Below are positions 56,038 through 64,000 of a stretch of 64,000 nt of DNA, piece by piece. Below the pieces are notes generated by a model, which was given only the letters and a program-made list of their open reading frames with translations, searched no databases and had not been told where the DNA came from. Made by a program: the position numbers and the translations under genes. The stretch comes from a bacterium (GTDB lineage Bacteria; JAMCPX01), in NCBI GenBank assembly GCA_021787665.1, contig JAJYLN010000001.1, positions 218,388-282,387 of the forward strand. Direction: 5' to 3'. How positions within the stretch are numbered: the first letter of the stretch is position 1; each line of letters begins with the position of its first letter.

Positions 56038-56068
56038 TTGACATTAACGTCAATACTATCAATATATT
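56038..56068 (+). promoter_or_regulatory. Sigma70-type promoter of the ABC exporter, near-leaderless
   Basis: TTGACA (56038-56043) and TATATT (56063-56068), 19 bases apart; an overlapping AATATA would give 17. The ATG at 56076 leaves a leader of only a few bases without a ribosome site. The rest of 55856-56037 shows no feature. Confidence 0.5.
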
Positions 56069-56075
56069 CCTGTAT

Positions 56076-56861
56076 ATGAAAAGGCTCATCGAACATTTCA
56101 GGGACCTGTACAGGTACAGGGCGCTTGTCAGCGCACTGGTTGTAAGGGGATTGAAGGCCAGGTATCGGGGGTCTGTGCTCGGATTTTTTTGGACATTCCT
56201 GAACCCCCTGCTTCTCATGCTCGTGTATCTGCTCGTCTTCAGCACTGTCATGAAGATCGGCATCAAGAATTACTCCGTGTTTCTTTTCGCCGGACTGCTG
56301 CCATGGACGTGGTTTTCGACCGCGCTCACCGACGGCGTCGGCTCCATCGTGAACGGTTCGAGCCTTATAACCAAGGTCCTCTTCCCCCCGCAGGTGCTGC
56401 CCACCGTCGCCGTACTCGTCAATATGATGAACTACCTGTTCACCCTGCCCCTCCTGCTCCTGTTCCTGATCGTCCTGAAGATGCCACTGGGCCTGACCTT
56501 TTTCTCGATACTGCCGGTCATCCTTGTCCAGTTGATCCTCACTCAGGGGGCGACCCTCATGGTCTCCGCAATCAACGTGTACTTCCGGGACCTTCAGCAG
56601 ATCGTGACGAACTTTTTGATGCTCGGCTTCTTTGTAACACCTATTCTCTATCCTCTTTCTCATGTACCCCAGAAGGTCCAGTTTATATTCTACATAAATC
56701 CCATGACCGTACTCTTCAGGTCGTACCAATGGATATTCTATTACAACATACACCCGAACTGGCTACACCTGCTGTACCTGCTGATCGGGTCCTTCGTTGT
56801 CCTGCTGATCGGCGTCTATATTTTCGAGAAGTTGAAAGAGGCGTTCCCGGAGTTCATATGA
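56076..56861 (+). CDS. Polysaccharide ABC exporter, permease (Wzm-like)
   Basis: A 261-residue ABC-2-type permease with six membrane helices. It has the family start (VVRGLKARYRGSVLGFFWTF) and the end pattern LFRSYQWIFYY. Such permeases export lipid-linked O-antigen, capsule or teichoic acid. It overlaps the ATPase gene by 4 bp. No glycosyltransferases lie nearby. Confidence 0.93.
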   Translation: MKRLIEHFRDLYRYRALVSALVVRGLKARYRGSVLGFFWTFLNPLLLMLVYLLVFSTVMKIGIKNYSVFLFAGLLPWTWFSTALTDGVGSIVNGSSLITKVLFPPQVLPTVAVLVNMMNYLFTLPLLLLFLIVLKMPLGLTFFSILPVILVQLILTQGATLMVSAINVYFRDLQQIVTNFLMLGFFVTPILYPLSHVPQKVQFIFYINPMTVLFRSYQWIFYYNIHPNWLHLLYLLIGSFVVLLIGVYIFEKLKEAFPEFI

Positions 56862-57604
56862 ACGAGGCGGTGGTACTCGAGCACGTCGAAAAACATTTCA
56901 AGAAGTATGTCCTCAAGCGCAATTACGCCAGCTTCAAGGAGCGACTCGTTCATTTCAACTGGTTCGAGAAAAACCCGAACAAAGAGCAACTCGAGGTACT
57001 CCACGATATAAGCCTGTCGATTGACAAGTCCACGGTCTTCGGCATGATAGGCAACAACGGCTCAGGCAAGAGCACCCTGCTCAAGCTGATCGCCGGCATC
57101 TATAAGCCCGACAAAGGCAGGGTAACGCTCAACGGCAGGGTCTCGACACTGATAGAGATTGGCGCAGGGTTCCACCCGGAATTTACCGGGAGGGAGAACA
57201 TCTTCATCAACGGCATCATCCTGGGACTCCCCAGAAAGGAGATCAAGAAGCGTTTCGATCAGATTGTCGCATTCGCGGAGCTCGAAGAGTTCATAGACGC
57301 GCCGGTAAGGACGTATTCGACAGGCATGTATATGCGTCTCGGCTTTTCCGTTGCCGTGAACGTCGACCCTGACATACTGCTGATAGACGAGGTGCTCGCG
57401 GTCGGAGACGAGTCGTTCCAGAAGAAGTGCATAGAAAAGATCATGGAATTCAAGAACAGCGGCAAAACGATGGTTATCGTCTCGCACAGCATGGAGATGA
57501 TGAAAAGGCTATGCGATGACGTCGCCTGGGTCAGGGACGGCACCCTGGTAAGGGGCAGCACTCCCGCGGACACTATTGCTGCCTACCAGTCGGCAAACAA
57601 ATAA
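56858..57604 (+). CDS. Polysaccharide ABC exporter, ATPase (Wzt/KpsT-like)
   Basis: A 248-residue ATPase. The start is the ATG in ATGA with the permease stop; the open frame further upstream is a shadow of that gene. Walker A is GNNGSGKST, the signature YSTGMYMRLGF and Walker B ILLIDEVLAVGD. An insertion before Walker A (RNYASFKERLVHFNWF) is typical of this export branch. It lacks the C-terminal carbohydrate-binding domain of the longer Wzt type, so it is like KpsT/TagH. It converges on the GMC oxidoreductase gene 5 bases on. Confidence 0.94.
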   Translation: MNEAVVLEHVEKHFKKYVLKRNYASFKERLVHFNWFEKNPNKEQLEVLHDISLSIDKSTVFGMIGNNGSGKSTLLKLIAGIYKPDKGRVTLNGRVSTLIEIGAGFHPEFTGRENIFINGIILGLPRKEIKKRFDQIVAFAELEEFIDAPVRTYSTGMYMRLGFSVAVNVDPDILLIDEVLAVGDESFQKKCIEKIMEFKNSGKTMVIVSHSMEMMKRLCDDVAWVRDGTLVRGSTPADTIAAYQSANK

Positions 57605-57609
57605 CGGTA

Positions 57610-59493
57610 CTACCTGCCGATCCCCTCGCCTATCTTCGCCGCCATACTCATGATCGTGATCTGAGGATTGAGTCTCGTGGAGGTCGGAAACAAGGACGCG
57701 TCCGCCACATAGAGTCCCTTTACCTCATAGGTCTCTCCGTCCGGCTTTACCACCGCCATTCTGTCATCGCTGCCCATCATCGCGGTCCCCATCGGATGGA
57801 ATGCCATGAGTTCGAGCGACCACGCAGGGGGGAGCCTGTCCGGTAAGCCGCTGAGCATATCGTCGGCCTCCTGCATCCTGCGGAGAACGGGCATCGTAGC
57901 GATCTGCGTGTGTACCTCTGTTGCGCCCGCCGCAAACCATATCTTGGCCGTTATCGCGATGGCCTTTACCATCTTGACCTGGTCCTCCGGCGAGAGCGTA
58001 TAGGAGATAAGGGGGCTGCCCGGTCCCGGGGACACCCTGCCGGAGCCGGTATCCGAGATAAGGGCGCCGAATGATCCCATATGTGCGTACCGGTCCATGA
58101 GCCTGGTATGGCTGGTGCCTGCAAAAGGGATCGACTGCGATAGTATGGCCGGGGGCAAGAACTGGCCCTGGATAAAGATGCCCTCGTCGACATAGTGGTG
58201 GACGTTGTAGCCCTGGGGCACCCCGACCCACCCTTCCACGCGCTCGTCGAACAGCGCCGACACGCGCGCTGCCGGGTGGATATGAAGGTTGCGGCCAATA
58301 CGCGGGTGTCTCAACCCGCTCTTTCTCAGGAAAACGGGCGTATAGATTGCGCCCGCGGACACGACCACATATTTCGTCCTGACCGTCATACGCTTCCCCA
58401 GGGGCCTCCCGCGTTCATCGATGAATACACCCCTGACACCCTCGACCCTGCCGCGGCTTATGATGAGCCGGACGGCCTTGGTACGCGAGTACAACGCGGC
58501 CCCGTGCCGAATCGCGTCCGGAATAAAGTTCAGCATGGTGCCGTATTTTGCGTCCCTCGGGCACCCGAACACGCAGAAAGCACATCCATCACACTCGTTG
58601 GCGTTCCTCGGTATGGGAGCGCCGGCAAGCTTGAGCGATTCCGTGCCTTTCCTGAAAAGGCCGCTGTTTCTGCCGAATATGCGCTCCGGAACAGGTTCGA
58701 CGTGGACCTCTTTTTCGACCGATGAGGCCAGCCGTGCATACTCGTCGTCCGTAAGCCATGCGATGCCGTACTGCTCCCGCCAGTTCTTGATTACCGATGC
58801 TGGCAGTCTGTAGCACGTACCCGAGTTTATGGTCGTCGTGCCTCCGACTGACCTGCCGAGTGGTATGATAATAGGAGGTGTACCGATGGAAGTCGTGAAC
58901 CCGTGGTCACGGTACAGCGTGCTCAGCGCTTCAACAGGCTGTTGGCTAAAATCCTCACCCGTAAAATATCCGCCTTCTTCAAGGATTACTGTTTTCATGC
59001 CTGCTGTCGCGACCGCGTTTGCCGCAGCCGCCCCGCCTGCTCCGCTTCCTATAACACAGACGTCCGCATCGATGCTCACGTCATGGTCTGCTCTGGCGCC
59101 ATTTATAAATACAGGCTTTTTTATCCTGCCCTTTATGTCTCCGCAATGTCGTGCAAAGCCGAGCCTGCGCTCGACTTCATCAACGGAATAGTAAGACAGC
59201 GTCACGAAGAGCTTCAGCACCATCAGAATAGTACCGCCTATCCTGCCCTTGAAACCAGCAATGTATTCCGACCTTGTTGCGATGTCCATCTTCGAGAGTC
59301 TTGTCCCCCGGGTGAACAGGGGCAGATACTCGACCAGGTTTAAAAGGAGCGAGAAGCCGTAATGCGCAAGCATCGGTGCTTCCTTCAGGTAGGCTTCGAG
59401 ATGCATAACAGACTTTTGCTTTACATCCTCGGATAGGTCCTGCTTTTGAACGAATGCCTCGAGCAGGCTCATAAAGAGTCTGTGTCTATTCAT
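57610..59493 (-). CDS. GMC-family FAD oxidoreductase with a ferredoxin-like cysteine motif
   Basis: A 627-residue flavoprotein. An N-terminal 120-residue helical extension precedes the FAD-binding fold, VCVIGSGAGGAAAANAVATAG (given here in part, about 145-160), and GRSVGGTTTINSGTCY. A CX2CX2CX3CP cluster (ECDGCAFCVFGCP, about 300-312) resembles an iron-sulphur site and is also seen in some cholesterol-oxidase-like members. The C-terminal FHPMGTAMMG and PQITIMSMAAKIGE are GMC signatures. It probably oxidises an alcohol or sterol-like compound. The enzyme might be a quinone-linked membrane-associated form. Confidence 0.9.
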   Translation of the reverse strand: MNRHRLFMSLLEAFVQKQDLSEDVKQKSVMHLEAYLKEAPMLAHYGFSLLLNLVEYLPLFTRGTRLSKMDIATRSEYIAGFKGRIGGTILMVLKLFVTLSYYSVDEVERRLGFARHCGDIKGRIKKPVFINGARADHDVSIDADVCVIGSGAGGAAAANAVATAGMKTVILEEGGYFTGEDFSQQPVEALSTLYRDHGFTTSIGTPPIIIPLGRSVGGTTTINSGTCYRLPASVIKNWREQYGIAWLTDDEYARLASSVEKEVHVEPVPERIFGRNSGLFRKGTESLKLAGAPIPRNANECDGCAFCVFGCPRDAKYGTMLNFIPDAIRHGAALYSRTKAVRLIISRGRVEGVRGVFIDERGRPLGKRMTVRTKYVVVSAGAIYTPVFLRKSGLRHPRIGRNLHIHPAARVSALFDERVEGWVGVPQGYNVHHYVDEGIFIQGQFLPPAILSQSIPFAGTSHTRLMDRYAHMGSFGALISDTGSGRVSPGPGSPLISYTLSPEDQVKMVKAIAITAKIWFAAGATEVHTQIATMPVLRRMQEADDMLSGLPDRLPPAWSLELMAFHPMGTAMMGSDDRMAVVKPDGETYEVKGLYVADASLFPTSTRLNPQITIMSMAAKIGEGIGR

Positions 59494-59605
59494 AGATACG
59501 GTTCCTCCCCTTGGTAAGCATATAGCACGGATCAGGTTGCTTGTCAGAAAAGGTATAGAGGGGGTGTTTCCGATACAGTTTTCCCCAATTCCCCTTTCTG
59601 GGTCT

Positions 59606-62600
59606 TTATGCTGCCCAGTCTGCGCACAGCAGTTCTGCCTGCTGCAATACCGTTAACGTAGCCTTCTCCTGCTTGTCCGGCGGATAGTGGTATTTTCTGA
59701 GGATACGCTTGACCATGACCCGTAGGTTGGCTTTCACGCTTTCCTTTACCGTCCAATCAATAGTCACGTTTTTATGAACGGTCTCGACGAGTTCCCGCGC
59801 AATGGTCCGCAACGTTTCGTCTCCGAGCACCTTCACAGCACTGTCATTGGACTCAAGTGCATCGTAGAATGCAACTTCATCGTCCGTAAGGTTGAGCTTT
59901 TCACCGCGTCGGCCTGCTTCCCGCATCTCTTTCGCAAGGGAGATCAGTTCTTCAATGACCTGGGAACTCTCAATGGCCCTGTTCTGGTATGCACGTATGG
60001 CGCGTTCCAGCATCTGAGCAAATGATCGTGATTGAACAAGGTTTTTCAGTGCCCATGCCTTGATCTCATCGTTCAGGAGCTTGCGAAGGAGCTCAACCGC
60101 AAGGTTCCTCTGCGGCATACCGCGGACCTCTTCCAGAAAGTCATCTGAGAGGATCGATATGTCCGGTTTCTTGAGTCCTGCTGCTGCAAAAATGTCGATA
60201 ACACCATCGGATGCGACTGCGCTGGAAACAAGCTGTCTGATTGCGTGTTCCATGTCCTGTTCCGCTTTTGGACTCGGAGCGCCCGTCTTATTGAGGACGG
60301 ATCTGACTGCCTGAAAAAAGGAAACATCATCCCTGATCTGAATTGCCTTGCTATGCGGGACGGAAAGGGCAAAAGCCTGGGAGAGCTCAGTTACGGCGTG
60401 AAGCAGCCTGGACTTTCCATCCTCCTGTCTCAGGATGTGCTCCTGTGCCATGGGCAGCAATTGGATGCGCTCGGCCGGCGTGCCTGTTATCCAGTGCGCC
60501 CAGTCGAATCCATGGAACAATCCACAGCATACTTCGTATTTTTCCATCATCACGGCAACAGCCTCTTCCTGATCGATGGCTGTCTTGCCCGTGCCGCCGC
60601 TTTCCGTGTAGTTGGCAAGTGCCTTCCGCAGGAAATCCGCAAGCCCCAGATAATCCACGACCAAACCCCCGGGCTTATCTCTGAAGACCCGGTTGACCCG
60701 TGCAATGGCCTGCATCAGCGTATGTCCCCGCATGGGTTTGTCCACATACATGGTATGCAAAGACGGAGCATCGAACCCCGTGAGCCACATGTCCCGGACG
60801 ATGGCCAGCGTGAACGGATGCCCAACCTTCTTGAAATTATTTGCCAAGGCATCTCGCCGGGGCTTGTTCCTGATGTGTTGTTGCCAGTCCAGTGGATCTG
60901 AGGCAGAGCCGGTCATGATGACCTTCAAAAACCCTTTATCATCATCATCGTTGTGCCACTGTGGCCGCAGCTTGATGATGGCATTGTAGAGCTCAATGCA
61001 GATTCTGCGGCTCATACATACGATCATGCCCTTTCCATCCAGAGTTTCAAGGCGGCTTTCAAAGTGATTCACGATGTCCTGTGCTATAAGGCCGATACGT
61101 TTCTCCGTGCCCACAACCGACTCAAGCTGTGCCCATTTGGATTTGAGTTTTTCTTTATAGGATTGTTCTTCCTGTTCTGTAATTTCATCGAATCCCTCAT
61201 CGAGATGCGGTTTCTCTGACTCTCTCAATTCAAGCTTTGCAAGCCGGCCCTCATAATAGATTTTAACAGTGGCGCCATCCTGCACTGCCCGTTGAATATC
61301 GTAGATACTGATGTATTCGCCAAAAACGTTCCGGGTGTTCTTGTCCGTCAGTTCAATGGGCGTCCCGGTGAAGCCGATAAACGAGGCATTCGGCAGGGCG
61401 TCCCGCATATGCCGCGCAAATCCGTCTATAAAATCATACTGGCTTCTGTGTGCCTCATCAGCGATGACGACAATGTTATGCCTGTCGGAGAGCATGGGAA
61501 AGCTGTCCCCTTTTTGCTCAGGCAGAAATTTCTGAATCGTGGTGAAGACAATTCCCCCGGAGGCGACTTCCAGAAGCTCGCGTAATTCTGTCCGGTTCCC
61601 GGCCTGGACTGGTTTTTGCTGCAGGAGCTCATGGCATCTGGAGAATGTGCCGAAGAGCTGACCATCAAGATCGATTCGATCCGTGATCACCACAAGGGTC
61701 GGATTTTCCATTGCAGGTTCAAGGACAATCATACCGGCATAGAATGCCATGGTCAGGCTTTTTCCTGCTCCCTGCGTATGCCAGACAACGCCTATCTTGT
61801 GGTCGCCTTGAATACCTCCTGATTTTGCATTGTAAAATCCGTTTTCTTCTGCAGCTTCAAGGATACGCATTGGGATATTCTTTGCACGGGAAGCCCTGAC
61901 CGTTTCCTGTACCGCACGATTAACAGCAGCGTATTGATGGTAGCCTGCCAGCTTTTTTACCAATCCGCTGATTTCTTCTTCAAAAACAATAAAATACCTG
62001 AGATAGCGTAGTAACCTATCATGATGGAACATACCTTTAATCAGTATTTCCAGTTGCAGGGTAGTAGCAGAAGCAGGGTTCGCTCCTTCAAGAATTTTCC
62101 ACGGCAAAAACCACTCATGGTCAGCGGTCAGTGAACCGAAGCTCGCCTCAAGCCCGTCTGAAACAACAAGCACTTCATTGAAGGTGAAGAGCGAAGGGAT
62201 CTGCTGCTTATAGGTCTGAAGCTGGCTGAACGCTGTCCAGATAGTAGCGTTTTCATCGGCAGGGTTTTTTAATTCGATCACAACAAGGGGGAGGCCATTG
62301 ATGAAGAGCACGATATCAGGACGTCGGTTGTTCTGGCCTTCGATTACCGTGAACTGATTGACGACAAGCCAGTCATTGTTGTTTCGGTCATCGAAATCAA
62401 CGAGTCGGACCTTATCATATACCACCCGATTATTTGCACGATATTCCACGTCTACCCCGTTGACCAGCATACGATGGAAAAGATGATTGGATTGGACGAG
62501 AGATGGCGCACCGATGCGGGTGACCTTGCGCACGGCATCTTCAATGGCTTCAGCAGGAATATGGGGATTGATGGTTACCAATGCAGAGCGGAGCCTGTTT

Positions 62601-62743
62601 TCGAGGATGACATCACTATAACCCGTGCGCTCTGCGAATAGCTCCCCTGCTGCTATTTCAGGGCCGAATTTAATGCCATACCCAAGCTCCTTGAACCAAT
62701 CTAAAGCAGCCTGCTCTAACGTGGATTCCGCAACCGCACTCAT
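59606..62743 (-). CDS. hsdR: Type I restriction enzyme R subunit
   Basis: A 1045-residue HsdR. The N-terminal nuclease site reads [19 protein letters not shown] (PD...ExK). The SF2 motor has Walker [14 protein letters not shown], the DEAH-type [10 protein letters not shown], and FTGTPIEL. It cuts DNA after translocation when HsdM and HsdS are present. Neither is in the window; they may be upstream beyond 64000, past an IS element. Its start overlaps the stop of a short stub ORF by 4 bp. Confidence 0.96.
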   Translation of the reverse strand: MSAVAESTLEQAALDWFKELGYGIKFGPEIAAGELFAERTGYSDVILENRLRSALVTINPHIPAEAIEDAVRKVTRIGAPSLVQSNHLFHRMLVNGVDVEYRANNRVVYDKVRLVDFDDRNNNDWLVVNQFTVIEGQNNRRPDIVLFINGLPLVVIELKNPADENATIWTAFSQLQTYKQQIPSLFTFNEVLVVSDGLEASFGSLTADHEWFLPWKILEGANPASATTLQLEILIKGMFHHDRLLRYLRYFIVFEEEISGLVKKLAGYHQYAAVNRAVQETVRASRAKNIPMRILEAAEENGFYNAKSGGIQGDHKIGVVWHTQGAGKSLTMAFYAGMIVLEPAMENPTLVVITDRIDLDGQLFGTFSRCHELLQQKPVQAGNRTELRELLEVASGGIVFTTIQKFLPEQKGDSFPMLSDRHNIVVIADEAHRSQYDFIDGFARHMRDALPNASFIGFTGTPIELTDKNTRNVFGEYISIYDIQRAVQDGATVKIYYEGRLAKLELRESEKPHLDEGFDEITEQEEQSYKEKLKSKWAQLESVVGTEKRIGLIAQDIVNHFESRLETLDGKGMIVCMSRRICIELYNAIIKLRPQWHNDDDDKGFLKVIMTGSASDPLDWQQHIRNKPRRDALANNFKKVGHPFTLAIVRDMWLTGFDAPSLHTMYVDKPMRGHTLMQAIARVNRVFRDKPGGLVVDYLGLADFLRKALANYTESGGTGKTAIDQEEAVAVMMEKYEVCCGLFHGFDWAHWITGTPAERIQLLPMAQEHILRQEDGKSRLLHAVTELSQAFALSVPHSKAIQIRDDVSFFQAVRSVLNKTGAPSPKAEQDMEHAIRQLVSSAVASDGVIDIFAAAGLKKPDISILSDDFLEEVRGMPQRNLAVELLRKLLNDEIKAWALKNLVQSRSFAQMLERAIRAYQNRAIESSQVIEELISLAKEMREAGRRGEKLNLTDDEVAFYDALESNDSAVKVLGDETLRTIARELVETVHKNVTIDWTVKESVKANLRVMVKRILRKYHYPPDKQEKATLTVLQQAELLCADWAA

Positions 62744-62847
62744 TCGGTTTTCCTTTTAATGACATACACCAACTGTGCAATCTGAAAGCTCTTCAGCTTT
62801 CTCTGCCCGCCATGCGGCGGGATAAGATCGAAATTGTGGTCATTCAT
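62740..62847 (-). pseudogene. Truncated four-helix-bundle (23S intervening-sequence-type) protein stub
   Basis: A 35-codon frame begins MNDHNFDLIPPHGGQRKLKS and continues FQIAQLVY, the start of the four-helix-bundle family related to proteins encoded in 23S rRNA intervening sequences, where a Y-D-[AV]-T-x-x-F segment should follow. Instead the frame reads VIKRKTE and stops, overlapping the hsdR start (ATGA). So all but the N terminus is lost. It may be a relic of a gene that once lay between hsdS and hsdR. Confidence 0.6.
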
Positions 62848-62908
62848 ATCTATGCTTTTCCAGTGCGATAAGTTTATCTACCTCGGATTGAGTAAGATCC
62901 ATATTCAT
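62840..62908 (-). pseudogene. 22-codon stub like the start of a DUF6978-type protein
   Basis: The minus-strand frame reads MNMDLTQSEVDKLIALEKHR and stops two codons later, overlapping the next stub by 8 bases. LTQxEVDxLIxLEKHR is a start found on small proteins of defence regions. Nothing follows, so it is a truncated stub or a chance ORF. I saw no ribosome site. The remaining part of 62744-63014 shows only A/T-rich DNA. Confidence 0.35.
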
Positions 62909-63014
62909 CGTGATTTTATTATCACTTTTTATATCGTATAAAAAAGACCGAGATTATATGTTATTATCCCATTTACTTTCACTCATCATTCCACTAAGTT
63001 CTTGTTATACCAGG

Positions 63015-63872
63015 TCATTGAAAGCTTCTTAAATCTAGTCCAGTAGCTTTTGCTTCTTGTTTGACACACCATGTAAGGAGTTTGCTCCTAATTCTTCGAT
63101 GTAAATACTTGACCGTAGTACCCAAAATGAGGTTGCTGATAGTAAATATGATTAGCAGCAAACTTCCCACAGCAAATATCCACCATAGGAATTGGTAATT
63201 TGACTTCAACCCTAAAACACTAATAATCAAACCAGTTAATAATAACCCGGAAATTAATGTTGTTATGAACCAAGACAATATCTTCGCTCTTTGATTACAT
63301 CGCCAGAAAAGCTTTTCTTGAACCTGTTCTCTTTTAGTCCGCTCTGCAGCAAGTTCATTTTGTGTTTTAAGATGCCTATCTTGCTCCATTATAAGTTTAT
63401 TAGTCTCTTCTTTTTTTATTTCTTCTGAAACGCGCCGCAGTGTTTCTGTGATTGTTTCTTCTGTAAGGGCTGCTTCTTCTCCTAAAGTTAAACTCATCAT
63501 TTCCTCTTGAGCCTGTATGCTACTCCTTAGAAGTTGATGGTCGCGTTCAGTAATTCTGCCCTGTTTTTCTAATTTATCTATTTCACCTAAATACTTACTA
63601 AGTAATTCTACAGAAGGTTGAAGTGCTGCATAAGAAAATGAGAGTATCTCAACTGTCGGCAACGATGGCGCACCCATTGGAGCTTTCAACCACGCCATGT
63701 TTGCTATACTGAAGTCCGTGATTACGCTCGATATTTCACGAGACTCCTCATATTTTTTGCCGTATTCATATGCAGCTCGCGCAAATCCTTCATTGCTGCT
63801 GACAAGAACCGCCCGACAATCCTCAACAGACCTAGGTGATAAGTTTTTTCTTAGAGCATAGATACTGCGCAC
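63015..63872 (-). CDS. C-terminal part of a membrane protein interrupted by an IS200/IS605-type end
   Basis: About 285 codons are open from a GTG at 63872, but the sequence enters at once into a structured segment (YALRKNLSPRSVEDCRAVLV, SSNEGFARAAYEYGKKYE), which looks like the middle of a protein rather than its start. A helical region with coiled coil (about 110-200) and two membrane helices (about 205-228 and 233-255) follow. The IS end lies 10 to 15 bases upstream, so the 5' part is probably on its other side, beyond the window. The SSNEGFARAA piece recalls PIN-like folds, at low confidence. The function is unknown; the neighbourhood suggests defence. Confidence 0.6.
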   Translation of the reverse strand: MRSIYALRKNLSPRSVEDCRAVLVSSNEGFARAAYEYGKKYEESREISSVITDFSIANMAWLKAPMGAPSLPTVEILSFSYAALQPSVELLSKYLGEIDKLEKQGRITERDHQLLRSSIQAQEEMMSLTLGEEAALTEETITETLRRVSEEIKKEETNKLIMEQDRHLKTQNELAAERTKREQVQEKLFWRCNQRAKILSWFITTLISGLLLTGLIISVLGLKSNYQFLWWIFAVGSLLLIIFTISNLILGTTVKYLHRRIRSKLLTWCVKQEAKATGLDLRSFQ

Positions 63873-63884
63873 CGAACTGAATGA

Positions 63885-64000
63885 CTACCGCCTTGAAGGC
63901 GGTAGGTTCGGAGACCCGTCAATTTGAAATTGACTGTCATCGGCAACCTGCTCCCCTTCCTGCTGCTTGATATATTCCTGTATCGCTTCATCGGTGATCG
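63885..64000 (-). mobile_element. IS200/IS605-type element end with tnpA C terminus
   Basis: The minus-strand frame reads ITDEAIQEYIKQQEGEQVAD then DSQFQIDGSPNLPPSRR and stops at 63885, like the C terminus of a Y1 (TnpA) transposase. The stop lies in a perfect 9-bp hairpin, CTACCGCCT (63885-63893), TGA, AGGCGGTAG (63897-63905), as found at the ends of IS200/IS605 elements where the transposase binds. The rest of the element is beyond 64000. It sits just upstream of the truncated gene at 63015. Confidence 0.7.

Overview
The window is about 64 kb of GC-rich, densely coding bacterial DNA. I see no rRNA, tRNA or CRISPR array. It reads as an anaerobic or microaerobic Gram-negative bacterium of the former Deltaproteobacteria (Desulfobacterota/Myxococcota-like). 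This placement is inferred from gene content: a 12-haem NapC-type cytochrome, futalosine-route menaquinone synthesis (mqnC), a glycyl radical enzyme with its activase, a 2-hydroxyacyl-CoA dehydratase/benzoyl-CoA reductase-type operon, ExbB/ExbD/AgmX plus TPR envelope genes, and several GGDEF, HD-GYP and Ser/Thr kinase regulators.

Layout. 1-6.6 kb: ribE(partial)-ribD, a multihaem cytochrome, a composite of two broken genes (ClC channel and DUF488), two small membrane proteins and a lipoprotein. 6.7-11.6 kb: a haem-motif diguanylate cyclase coupled by 4-bp overlaps to pheA-hisC-tyrA. 11.6-14.7 kb (minus): UbiA-type prenyltransferase, O-antigen ligase-like protein, purC. 14.9-20.1 kb: TPR/Ser-Thr kinase, mutM, a zinc-ribbon membrane protein and an unknown. 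20.2-21.3 kb: mqnC. 21.4-33.4 kb (minus): a ten-gene operon with TolQ, two TolR, an FHA-like/TonB-like AgmX protein, three TPR proteins, two small secreted proteins and an outer-membrane protein. It resembles the Agl-Glt trans-envelope motor of Myxococcus. 33.5-37.8 kb: grpE-dnaK-dnaJ and a zinc-ribbon response regulator. 37.9-44.6 kb: glycyl radical activase, an SCP2-glycyl radical enzyme fusion, a GAF-GAF-HD-GYP protein and a TPR protein with two cyclic-nucleotide domains. 44.6-51.4 kb: gene fragments, an adenosine-specific kinase family protein, DUF488, an outer-membrane protein, an HgdABC-like operon and an AbiEii/HTH pair. 51.8-59.5 kb: quinone oxidoreductase, a VapB-VapC remnant, clpB, a polysaccharide ABC exporter and a GMC oxidoreductase. 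59.6-64 kb: hsdR without hsdM/hsdS, two gene stubs, a gene cut by an IS200/IS605-type end, and that element running off the window.

Two cross-cutting patterns stand out. Several genes (6692, 14871, 33402 minus, 56076) have a good -35/-10 promoter placed so close to the start codon that the mRNA should be leaderless or nearly so. There is also an unusual number of decayed or internally deleted genes: ClC, DUF488, an enoyl-CoA hydratase piece, an activase-like piece, VapBC, a four-helix-bundle stub and an HTH gene frameshifted in an A run. The candidates most worth follow-up are the Agl/Glt-like operon and the SCP2-glycyl radical enzyme module.
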